Assembly: GCF_024138675.1 (NCBI RefSeq)
Contig: NZ_CP090959.1
Location: 310,001-374,000 of the forward strand
Direction of reading: 5' to 3'
Source: Simiduia sp. 21SJ11W-1
GTDB lineage: Bacteria > Pseudomonadota > Gammaproteobacteria > Pseudomonadales > Cellvibrionaceae
Length of the DNA: 64,000 nucleotides
How positions within the stretch are numbered: the first letter of the stretch is position 1; every line of letters begins with the position of its first letter. The position numbers and the translations under genes were made by a program. This document shows positions 24,620 to 31,708 of this stretch, in pieces. Below the pieces are notes generated by a model that was given only the letters and a program-made list of their open reading frames with translations, made no database searches and had not been told where the DNA came from.

Positions 24620-25531
24620 ATGAATGCATTGCAAGGTGAATTGCGGGTGGGTTTGCTACTGGAACAAGCCGCCCAACACACACAATACCAAGCGCTGATT
24701 GCGCAAAACGGTTGCCAGTTAGCGGCCACCATCAGCTGCGAAAATATCGGCAGCATTGCGGAGGTTCAGGCCGATGCCTGGCTGATTGTGGCAGATACCG
24801 CCATAGAAAATGCGGCCTTTACCAGCTGGTTGGCCGAAGTAGATGTGCCGGTGATTTTTGAAGAGGGCGCCGGGCAATCCCATGAGGGCTGGCAGCGGCG
24901 CTTGAGTATTAAGCTGCAACAGCTTGCCGGTGTGATCAACCTCGGCAGCCACCCCGTCAAGCCGCGGGAGGTATGGGTGCTGGCGGCCTCCACCGGTGGG
25001 CCTGCAGCGGTTAAACAGTTTTTACAGGCGTTACCCGAGGGGCTGGATGTAGCCTTTGTGTACGCACAGCATATCGACGGCGGCTTTGATGTGACCCTGG
25101 CACAAGTGATCAGCAAGGGTTCGGCATACCCGGCGGTACTGGCCGGCCACGGGTCGCTGGTGGCGGCCAACAGTGTATTGATTGTGCGGCCCGATCAACG
25201 TGCCGAGGTACAGGAAAACGGCACCTTGATTGTGCACAACGAGTGCTGGCCCGGCCAATATCGGCCGGCCATCAATCAAGTGATTGCCAATGTGGCGGCC
25301 ATTTATGGCGCACATTCGGGCGTGATAGTGTTTACCGGCATGGGTGACGACGGCAGTGCCGCGCTAAAAATGATGAAGCAACAAGGCGGCACGGTATGGG
25401 CGCAGACGGCAGAAACCTGCACTGTGTCCAGCATGCCCGATGAGGCAATCGCAACGGGCACCGTTTCCTACACCGGCTCGCCCGAGGCCTTGGCCGTTAA
25501 ACTGGCCGCGCACCTTGGCGCGCGTCATTAG
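24620..25531 (+). CDS. chpB: CheB-type methylesterase ChpB
   Basis: A 303-residue receptor methylesterase expected to remove methyl groups from PilJ. The C-terminal catalytic domain has the triad at Ser124 (AASTGGPA), His151 (YAQHIDGG) and Asp244 (FTGMGDDGSA). The N-terminal 105 residues are the size of a receiver domain, but the acidic pair and the phospho-Asp of a working receiver are missing, so this half looks like a degenerate receiver. It follows chpA after 23 bases and has no strong ribosome site. Confidence 0.9.
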   Translation: MNALQGELRVGLLLEQAAQHTQYQALIAQNGCQLAATISCENIGSIAEVQADAWLIVADTAIENAAFTSWLAEVDVPVIFEEGAGQSHEGWQRRLSIKLQQLAGVINLGSHPVKPREVWVLAASTGGPAAVKQFLQALPEGLDVAFVYAQHIDGGFDVTLAQVISKGSAYPAVLAGHGSLVAANSVLIVRPDQRAEVQENGTLIVHNECWPGQYRPAINQVIANVAAIYGAHSGVIVFTGMGDDGSAALKMMKQQGGTVWAQTAETCTVSSMPDEAIATGTVSYTGSPEALAVKLAAHLGARH

Positions 25532-25608
25532 GTAACACACCAAGAACGACCGGTGGGCAATGCATAGATTGCCCAAACCGGGAATAAAACAGTAATTCAG
25601 GCAGGCAT

Positions 25609-26100
25609 ATGAAAGCAAAAGCAGCGCTCGAACAACGTGCAATGGAAATTCCCAGTCTCATATTGCCCATGAGCGAGCACTTCATGTTGGCGCCCACTGT
25701 TTCGATTGCTGAAATCGTATCCTACGTCAGGCCCGTGCCCGTGCAAGACGGCCCCGATTGGCTGCTTGGCACCTTCGAGTGGCGCAAGCAACCGGTGCCT
25801 GTGGTGTCGCTTGAGGTTTTGCGTGGTGAGGCGGTGGGCGACATCGGCCAGCGCTCGCGCCTTGCGGTGTTTAACAACACGGGTGTGAGCGAAGATCTGC
25901 CCTTTTTTGCAGTGCCCACCCTCGGCATTCCGCGTTTGAGCCGCGTGCAGGAAGCCTCTATTCACGAAGTAAAAGACGTACCCCTCAAACCCTTTGAGCG
26001 CATTCGCGTTGATCTTGAAGGGGAGATTTGCGCCATTCCGGATGTGGCTGCCATGGAGCAGGTAATTCTGGATTTTCGCCGCAACGGCGGCAAAATCTGA
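25609..26100 (+). CDS. chpC: CheW-like adaptor ChpC
   Basis: A 163-residue CheW-domain protein, the second adaptor of the Pil-Chp system and last gene of the operon. It has PTVSIAEIVSYVRP and the GTFEWRKQPVPVVSLEVL strand that takes the place of the CheW RGxVLP loop. In Pseudomonas ChpC links signals other than PilJ to twitching. It ends 4 bases before the convergent rsmE stop, with no room for a separate terminator. Confidence 0.88.
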   Translation: MKAKAALEQRAMEIPSLILPMSEHFMLAPTVSIAEIVSYVRPVPVQDGPDWLLGTFEWRKQPVPVVSLEVLRGEAVGDIGQRSRLAVFNNTGVSEDLPFFAVPTLGIPRLSRVQEASIHEVKDVPLKPFERIRVDLEGEICAIPDVAAMEQVILDFRRNGGKI

Positions 26101-26104
26101 CCCG

Positions 26105-26830
26105 TTAAAAATCACCCCATTGGTATTGCAGTAAACTTAGGGCAACAATGGGTGCGGTTTCTGTGCGAAACACCCGCGGGCCCAAGGTGAGCTGTTGAAA
26201 GCCCTGCGCCCTTGCCGCTTGAATTTCATCGTCGTCCAGCCCACCTTCCGGGCCAATTAACAGCGCCGCGGATTTCGGCGCCTCATGTTGCGACAGGGTT
26301 TTATCACTGCGATGGTGCAGCACCAGTTTCAATTCTTCTGCGCGTGGGCCTAACCAATCATCGAGCTTTGCCGGCGCATTGATTACCGGTGGCACATTGC
26401 GTTGGCATTGTTCACTGGCTGAAATAGCAATTTGCTGCCAGTGCGCCAATTTTTTCTCTGCACGTTCGGCGTTCAGTTTCACTTCCGCGCGGCTGGTGAG
26501 CAGCGGGGTGATTTCGTTAACGCCAAGCTCGGTGGCCTTTTGAATAACCCAGTCGAACCTGTCGCCCTTGGAAAGCCCGATACCAAGGGCAAGTGTTAAG
26601 GGCGATTCGCGGTTGTCTGCGTTGAATTTGCCTACGCCAATACTCACCTGCTTTTTGCCGGCTGAATGTACGGTGGCCAAAAACTCGCCGCCTTCACCGT
26701 TAAATACTATGAGCGGGCGGCCCACCTCCATGCGCAATACGCTGCCAATATAGCGGCTGGCGGCTGCATCCAAATCGACCACCTGGCCACTGGCCAGGGG
26801 TTGTTTCACATAGAGGCGGGGGATACGCAT
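26105..26830 (-). CDS. rsmE: 16S rRNA m3U1498 methyltransferase RsmE
   Basis: A 241-residue SPOUT-class enzyme that methylates U1498 of 16S rRNA. The N-terminal PUA-like part starts MRIPRLYV. The knot region has LLIGPEGGLDDDEI and ends in LGPRVFRTETAPIVAL, which is the SAM-binding trefoil knot. It is the last gene of the SAM-cycle operon (13 bases after metF), a sensible position for a SAM user. Confidence 0.95.
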   Translation of the reverse strand: MRIPRLYVKQPLASGQVVDLDAAASRYIGSVLRMEVGRPLIVFNGEGGEFLATVHSAGKKQVSIGVGKFNADNRESPLTLALGIGLSKGDRFDWVIQKATELGVNEITPLLTSRAEVKLNAERAEKKLAHWQQIAISASEQCQRNVPPVINAPAKLDDWLGPRAEELKLVLHHRSDKTLSQHEAPKSAALLIGPEGGLDDDEIQAARAQGFQQLTLGPRVFRTETAPIVALSLLQYQWGDF

Positions 26831-26843
26831 AGTCCGGTCTCTG

Positions 26844-27680
26844 CTATTCGCCGTTCAGGTTTTTCAATATCTGGGCGGTGGGGTTGGTCTGGTTCATGGT
26901 GTAAAAGTGCAGGCCGGGCGCGCCGTTTTCCAGCAGGGTTTCACACAGCTCGGTTACCAGGTCTACGCCAAAGGCCTGCAGCGATTCGGTGTCGTCACCA
27001 AAACTTTCAAGCTTCTTACGCAACCAGCGTGGAATCTCGGCGCCGCAGGCGTCTGAAAAACGCGCGAGATTGCGGTAGTTGATAATCGGCATGATGCCCG
27101 GGTAAATAGGTGCATCTATGCCTGCCTGCTGGCACTGGTCTAAAAAGTGGAAGTAGGCATCGGGGTTAAAAAAGTACTGGGTAATGGCGCTGTTGGCACC
27201 GGCATCGAACTTGCCTTTCAGGTAGCGGATGTCGTCGCTGTAGCTTTTCGCCTCCGGGTGAATTTCCGGGTAGGCCGCCACTTCCAGGTGAAAGTGGTCA
27301 CCGAATTTTTCGCGAATGAAGGCCACCAGTTGATTGGCGTACACCAGCTGCGAGTGCCCGCCCATGCCCGATGGCAAATCGCCGCGCAGGGCTACGATGC
27401 GCTTGACGCCAAAGTTCTGGTAATCGGCAATCAGCGCTTCAACGGCGGCCTCATCATCGCCACCAAAAGACAAGTGTGGCGCGGCGTCTATGCCTTGGTC
27501 GATGAGAGATTTCACCACCCCGCGGGTGGTGTCGCGGGTGGTGCCGCCGGCGCCGTAGGTAACTGAAAAGAAATCCGGGTTAAATTGTTGCAGTTCTTCG
27601 CGCACCTTATACAGCTTGGCTTTACCCTCAGCGGTTTTAGGCGGGAAGAATTCAAAACTGATGCGAAGTTCATCGCTCAT
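26844..27680 (-). CDS. metF: 5,10-methylenetetrahydrofolate reductase
   Basis: A 278-residue FAD-dependent TIM-barrel enzyme that makes 5-methyl-THF for methionine synthase. It has the N-terminal SFEFFPPKT motif, VTYGAGGTTRDTT, and VALRGDLP near the flavin site, and TQYFFNPDAY in the second half. It is preceded by ahcY with 81 bases between them that hold a palindromic repeat. It belongs to the sahR-metK-ahcY-metF-rsmE operon. Confidence 0.96.
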   Translation of the reverse strand: MSDELRISFEFFPPKTAEGKAKLYKVREELQQFNPDFFSVTYGAGGTTRDTTRGVVKSLIDQGIDAAPHLSFGGDDEAAVEALIADYQNFGVKRIVALRGDLPSGMGGHSQLVYANQLVAFIREKFGDHFHLEVAAYPEIHPEAKSYSDDIRYLKGKFDAGANSAITQYFFNPDAYFHFLDQCQQAGIDAPIYPGIMPIINYRNLARFSDACGAEIPRWLRKKLESFGDDTESLQAFGVDLVTELCETLLENGAPGLHFYTMNQTNPTAQILKNLNGE

Positions 27681-27712
27681 GGTGTAATCCTGTGACTTTT
27701 TTAGTTTTTTGG

Positions 27713-27750
27713 TCTCTAGTTGCTAGCCCCTAGAGACTAGCAACTAGAGA
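27713..27750. repeat. Palindromic repeat, copy A (metF-ahcY gap)
   Basis: An inverted repeat with perfect 14-bp arms (TCTCTAGTTGCTAG / CTAGCAACTAGAGA) and a 10-base loop, followed by further GACTAGAGACT units. The same core occurs on the other side of ahcY. On the coding strand it is followed by A-rich DNA rather than a T-run, so it is not a standard terminator. It may shape mRNA stability within the operon. Confidence 0.75.
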
Positions 27751-27761
27751 CTAGAGACTTA

Positions 27762-29186
27762 CTAATATTTATAAGATTCAGGCTTGTAGGGGCCTTCTAC
27801 CTTTACGCCTATGTACTTGGCCTGGGTTTCGGTCATTTTGGTGATCACGCCACCAAAGCCTTCTACCATGTCTTTGGCCACTTCTTCGTCCAGCTTTTTG
27901 GGCAGCACTTTTACGTAAATGTTTTGCGCTTTTTCGCCGGCGGGCAGGTCGGCAAATTTCTTCTCGTACAAATACATTTGCGCCAGTACCTGGTTGGCAA
28001 ATGAGCCGTCCATAATGCGTGACGGGTGCCCGGTGGCGTTGCCAAGATTTACCAGGCGCCCCTCAGACAACAAGATCAAGTGATCGCCTTTGGCGGCGTC
28101 TTTCTGCGCTGCGCGGTATATTTTGTGCACCTGCGGCTTCACTTCTTCCCAGTGCCAGTTTTTGCGCATGAAGGCGGTGTCGATTTCGTTGTCAAAGTGG
28201 CCGATGTTGCACACCACGGCGCTCGATTTCAGCGCTTGCAGCATGGCGCTGTCGCACACGTTCACGTTGCCGGTGGTGGTAACAATCAAATCGGTGGTGC
28301 CAAGTACGGCGGTGTTGATATCTTCAATTTTGCCGGTGTTGATGCCGTTGTTGTAAGGCGAAACCACTTCAAAGCCATCCATACACGCCTGCATGGCGCA
28401 GATGGGGTCGATTTCGGTGACCTTTACAATCATGCCCTCCTGGCGCAGTGAGGCGGCAGAGCCTTTGCCCACATCGCCGTAGCCGATAACCAGCGCTTTT
28501 TTACCGGCCAGCAGGTGATCGGTGGCGCGCTTGATGGCATCGTTCAGGCTGTGGCGGCAGCCGTATTTGTTGTCGTTTTTCGATTTTGTTACGGCGTCGT
28601 TTACGTTGATGGCCGGTACCTTCAGGCTGCCTTCTTGCATCATTTCCAGCAAGCGGTGCACGCCGGTGGTGGTTTCTTCGCTGATGCCGTGAATCTTGTC
28701 CAAAAGGCTTGGGTACTTTTCATGGCACAACTGGGTGAGGTCGCCACCGTCATCTAGAATCATGTTGGCATCCCACACGGCGCTGCCGTCTTTTTCTGCC
28801 AATACGGTTTGCTCAATGCACCACCAGAACTCTTCTTCTGTTTCACCTTTCCAGGCAAATACCGGAATGCCAGCGGCGGCGATGGCCGCGGCTGCGTGAT
28901 CCTGGGTTGAAAAAATATTGCACGAAGACCAGCGCACTTCAGCGCCCAAATCCACCAGGGTTTCAATGAGCACAGCGGTTTGAATAGTCATGTGAATGCA
29001 GCCCATGATCTTCGCGCCTTTGAGTGGCTGCTCGGCGTGGTACTTGCGGCGCAGCGCCATCAGCGCGGGCATTTCGCCCTCGGCGATTTCAATTTCGCGG
29101 CGGCCCCAGGCGGCGTCTTTTTCAAATTGGGCCAAATCTTTGGCGGCTACTTTAAAGTCGGTAAAACCGTTTGCTGAATAAGTCAT
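27762..29186 (-). CDS. ahcY: Adenosylhomocysteinase
   Basis: A 474-residue NAD-dependent enzyme that splits S-adenosylhomocysteine into adenosine and homocysteine. It has [15 protein letters not shown] near the N-terminus, the Asp/Lys-rich catalytic segment around [14 protein letters not shown], and the Rossmann motif [15 protein letters not shown]. The C-terminal tail YKPESYKY reaches into the neighbouring subunit's NAD site, as in the family. Both flanking gaps carry the same palindromic repeat. It lies in the SAM-cycle operon. Confidence 0.97.
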   Translation of the reverse strand: MTYSANGFTDFKVAAKDLAQFEKDAAWGRREIEIAEGEMPALMALRRKYHAEQPLKGAKIMGCIHMTIQTAVLIETLVDLGAEVRWSSCNIFSTQDHAAAAIAAAGIPVFAWKGETEEEFWWCIEQTVLAEKDGSAVWDANMILDDGGDLTQLCHEKYPSLLDKIHGISEETTTGVHRLLEMMQEGSLKVPAINVNDAVTKSKNDNKYGCRHSLNDAIKRATDHLLAGKKALVIGYGDVGKGSAASLRQEGMIVKVTEIDPICAMQACMDGFEVVSPYNNGINTGKIEDINTAVLGTTDLIVTTTGNVNVCDSAMLQALKSSAVVCNIGHFDNEIDTAFMRKNWHWEEVKPQVHKIYRAAQKDAAKGDHLILLSEGRLVNLGNATGHPSRIMDGSFANQVLAQMYLYEKKFADLPAGEKAQNIYVKVLPKKLDEEVAKDMVEGFGGVITKMTETQAKYIGVKVEGPYKPESYKY

Positions 29187-29221
29187 ATGTTTAATCTCTA
29201 AAAATTACTCGTCACTAATGC

Positions 29222-29246
29222 CTAGTTGCTAGTGACTAGCAACTAG
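29222..29246. repeat. Palindromic repeat, copy B (ahcY-metK gap)
   Basis: A perfect palindrome with 11-bp arms (CTAGTTGCTAG / CTAGCAACTAG) and a 3-base centre, followed by AGAGACT. It shares its core and flank with copy A at 27713-27750 across ahcY. Confidence 0.75.
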
Positions 29247-29257
29247 AGACTGATTGT

Positions 29258-30412
29258 TTAAAGCGCTTTGGCGAGCTCGGCGGCTTTGTCGGTGCGCTCC
29301 CAGGTGAAGTCGTCAAGCTCGCGGCCAAAGTGGCCGTAGGCGGCGGTTTGGCGATAGATGGGGCGCTTCAAATCGAGCATGGCAATCAGGCCTTGCGGGC
29401 GCAGATCAAAATGCTCGCGCACCAGGTTGCCAATTTCCGCATCAGACAATTTGCCAGTGCCGAAGGTGTTCACCGCAATGGAGGTGGGCTCGGCCACGCC
29501 AATGGCGTAAGACACCTGAATTTCGCAGCGATCGGCAAGGCCCGCGGCCACAATGTTTTTGGCAACGTAGCGGCCGGCGTAGGCGGCGGAGCGGTCTACC
29601 TTGGAGGGATCTTTGCCCGAGAAAGCGCCGCCACCGTGGCGCGCCATGCCGCCGTAGGTATCCACAATAATTTTGCGCCCGGTCAGGCCGCAGTCACCCA
29701 CGGGGCCGCCAATGATGAACTGGCCGGTGGGGTTGATGTGAAACAATGTGTCTTTGTGCAGCCACTCGGCCGGCAGCACGGGCTTGATAATTTCTTCAAG
29801 CACCGCCTCGCGCAGGTCGGCCTGTTTGATGTTGGGCGCATGCTGGGTAGAAAGCACAACGGCGTCTACGGCAACGGGTTTGCCGTTTTCGTAGCGCAGG
29901 GTAACCTGGCTTTTGGCATCGGGGCGCAGCCATTCGAGCACACCGTTTTTACGCAGTTTTGCCTGGCGCTCAACCAGGCGGTGCGCGTAATAAATGGGGG
30001 CGGGCATCAGCACGTCGGTTTCGTTGGAGGCAAAGCCGAACATCAGGCCCTGGTCGCCAGCGCCCAGGTCTTTGTTGTCTGCTTCATCTACGCCCATGGC
30101 GATGTCGGCGGATTGTTTGCCAATGGCGTTGAGCACCGCGCAACTTGCGCCATCAAAACCTACGTCGCTTGAGTTGTAGCCGATGTCTAACACCACATCG
30201 CGAATTAGATCTTCCAAATCCACGTAAGTGCTGGTGCGCACTTCACCGGCAACCACCACCATGCCGGTTTTTACCAGGGTTTCAACGGCTACGCGCGAAT
30301 CGGCATCGTCGGTGAGAATGGCATCGAGAATGGCATCGGAAATTTGATCGGCCATTTTGTCGGGATGGCCTTCCGAGACAGACTCGGAGGTAAATATGGC
30401 GTACTCAGACAT
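29258..30412 (-). CDS. metK: S-adenosylmethionine synthetase
   Basis: A 384-residue enzyme that makes SAM from methionine and ATP. The N-terminal [11 protein letters not shown] motif, the [10 protein letters not shown] signature and the [19 protein letters not shown] loop are all present. It follows sahR after 29 bases and precedes ahcY after 71 bases. No SAM riboswitch-like leader could be seen; control appears to be through SahR. Confidence 0.98.
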   Translation of the reverse strand: MSEYAIFTSESVSEGHPDKMADQISDAILDAILTDDADSRVAVETLVKTGMVVVAGEVRTSTYVDLEDLIRDVVLDIGYNSSDVGFDGASCAVLNAIGKQSADIAMGVDEADNKDLGAGDQGLMFGFASNETDVLMPAPIYYAHRLVERQAKLRKNGVLEWLRPDAKSQVTLRYENGKPVAVDAVVLSTQHAPNIKQADLREAVLEEIIKPVLPAEWLHKDTLFHINPTGQFIIGGPVGDCGLTGRKIIVDTYGGMARHGGGAFSGKDPSKVDRSAAYAGRYVAKNIVAAGLADRCEIQVSYAIGVAEPTSIAVNTFGTGKLSDAEIGNLVREHFDLRPQGLIAMLDLKRPIYRQTAAYGHFGRELDDFTWERTDKAAELAKAL

Positions 30413-30441
30413 GCTGTGTCTCCGTTGGTATAAGCGTTAAT

Positions 30442-31425
30442 TCAAGGCGCCAATTGAAATTGGCGAATTTGTATTTGAAATCCGTTGCGCAATGCAAAGT
30501 AGGCGCTTTGGCCTTCTTCCAGGCCCGCGCGCTTGGCCCAGTGGCTGAAATCTTCCGGTTCAAAGCCCTGCCACAGGTCGCCGCAATTGGCCTGCGCCCA
30601 GGATTGTTCGTGGCGGCACAAATCGGTAATCACGAGCCACCCGCCAGGGGTTAGCAGGCCGGCCAAATCCTGAAACACATCGGCCGGGCTCGGCGTATGG
30701 TGTAGCACCATATTGATGACCACGCAGTGGGCGGTGAGCTGTTCGCCAAGGGCGGTGCGGGTATCGCCCAGTAAAAAGTTGACGTTTGTAAGGCCCTGGT
30801 TGTTGGCGCGCGCTTGGGCCAACATTTCCGGCGCGTTGTCGATGGCCGTTACCGAGCGAAAGTGCTCACTCAGCCAGGGCAGCAGTTCGCCGGCGCCCGG
30901 GCCCACCTCAATGGCGGTGGCGTTATCAGGCCAGCTGATGGCTGCCAGGGCTTCGCGCACGCTGTCGCCGTATACGGGAAAGCTTGCAATCAGATCTTGC
31001 TGGGCCTGAAATTTTTCGGCGTTTTCGGCAAAAAACTGCTGCGAGGTTTGGCTGCGGGCCTCATACAGGGCGCTCAGGCGTGCACGCCGTTCGTCGCTCA
31101 AGGGCTGTTGATCAATGGTGGCCAAGAGCGCCGCCTTGGCGTCGTTCAACGGGTGGCCGGGCAGGAGCGGCTTGCGGCGGTAGTAAATGGAGTTGCCCTC
31201 GCGCCGGGTGGTAAGCCAGCCGCCTTTGCTGAGCACCTTTAAGTGGTGGCTCATGCCCGATTGCGGCATGTCCAACAGCCCTGCCAGCTCCAGCACGCCG
31301 TAGGAATCCTGGGCGAGCAGGCGCAATATCTCCAGGCGCAGCGGATCGGCCGCAGCTTTCAGCAGGCTGCTGAGCTGTTGCGGATCTACGCTTTGGGCAT
31401 CTTTCGGGGGGTGGCTGTGGGTCAT
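30442..31425 (-). CDS. sahR: ArsR-family regulator fused to methyltransferase domain (SahR-like)
   Basis: A 327-residue protein with an ArsR-type winged helix (about 18-85, recognition helix QSGMSHHLKVLSKGG) and a C-terminal class I methyltransferase fold with AIEVGPGAGELLPWL at 171-185. SahR regulators in proteobacteria have this arrangement, control SAM-recycling genes, and respond to S-adenosylhomocysteine. The gene stands at the head of metK-ahcY-metF, which fits well. Its own promoter contains a perfect palindrome (31453-31476). Whether the methyltransferase part has kept any catalysis is unknown; in this family it is thought to be the ligand-binding domain. Confidence 0.85.
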   Translation of the reverse strand: MTHSHPPKDAQSVDPQQLSSLLKAAADPLRLEILRLLAQDSYGVLELAGLLDMPQSGMSHHLKVLSKGGWLTTRREGNSIYYRRKPLLPGHPLNDAKAALLATIDQQPLSDERRARLSALYEARSQTSQQFFAENAEKFQAQQDLIASFPVYGDSVREALAAISWPDNATAIEVGPGAGELLPWLSEHFRSVTAIDNAPEMLAQARANNQGLTNVNFLLGDTRTALGEQLTAHCVVINMVLHHTPSPADVFQDLAGLLTPGGWLVITDLCRHEQSWAQANCGDLWQGFEPEDFSHWAKRAGLEEGQSAYFALRNGFQIQIRQFQLAP

Positions 31426-31432
31426 GGCGGCA

Positions 31433-31461
31433 AGTCTAGCAGTGAAATGGTGCTATATCAA
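31433..31461 (-). promoter_or_regulatory. Candidate sigma-70 promoter of the sahR operon
   Basis: On the minus strand TTGATA (31461-31456) and TAGACT (31438-31433) are separated by 17 bases, close to the sigma-70 consensus. The -35 lies inside the palindrome. Transcription would start about at the sahR ATG, giving a very short or leaderless mRNA. The spacing is right but the -10 matches only 4 of 6 positions. Confidence 0.4.
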
Positions 31462-31476
31462 AAAATTTTGATATAG
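31453..31476. promoter_or_regulatory. Palindromic operator candidate for SahR
   Basis: A perfect inverted repeat with 11-bp arms CTATATCAAAA / TTTTGATATAG and a 2-base AA centre lies 28 bases upstream of the sahR start and covers the proposed -35 box. ArsR-type dimers bind such sites. Its position fits autorepression of the whole sahR-metK-ahcY-metF-rsmE unit. No second copy was seen in front of the other genes of the operon. Confidence 0.65.
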
Positions 31477-31708
31477 GTTTTAAAGGAATAAAGCCGAGCC
31501 ATTAACGTTAATTTGTAGGGCTGGCTGCAATAATGAACTGGCAGTGCGCGCAGGCCGTAGCACTCGGGTAATCAACTTAACGGGCGCAAAGCCTTTCGCA
31601 CGCTGCCCCTGAATGCTTGCGTTAGTTCGGTCTAGGGCTAGTGTTAGCCCTGCTTTGGCACTAGTGTTAACAGGTGCATTGGGCGCAATTGATGATTCGG
31701 GAGTAGGT

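Noticed and set aside
30413-30441. SAM riboswitch upstream of metK
   Set aside because: The 29-base gap is too short, and the sahR leader also appears almost absent.
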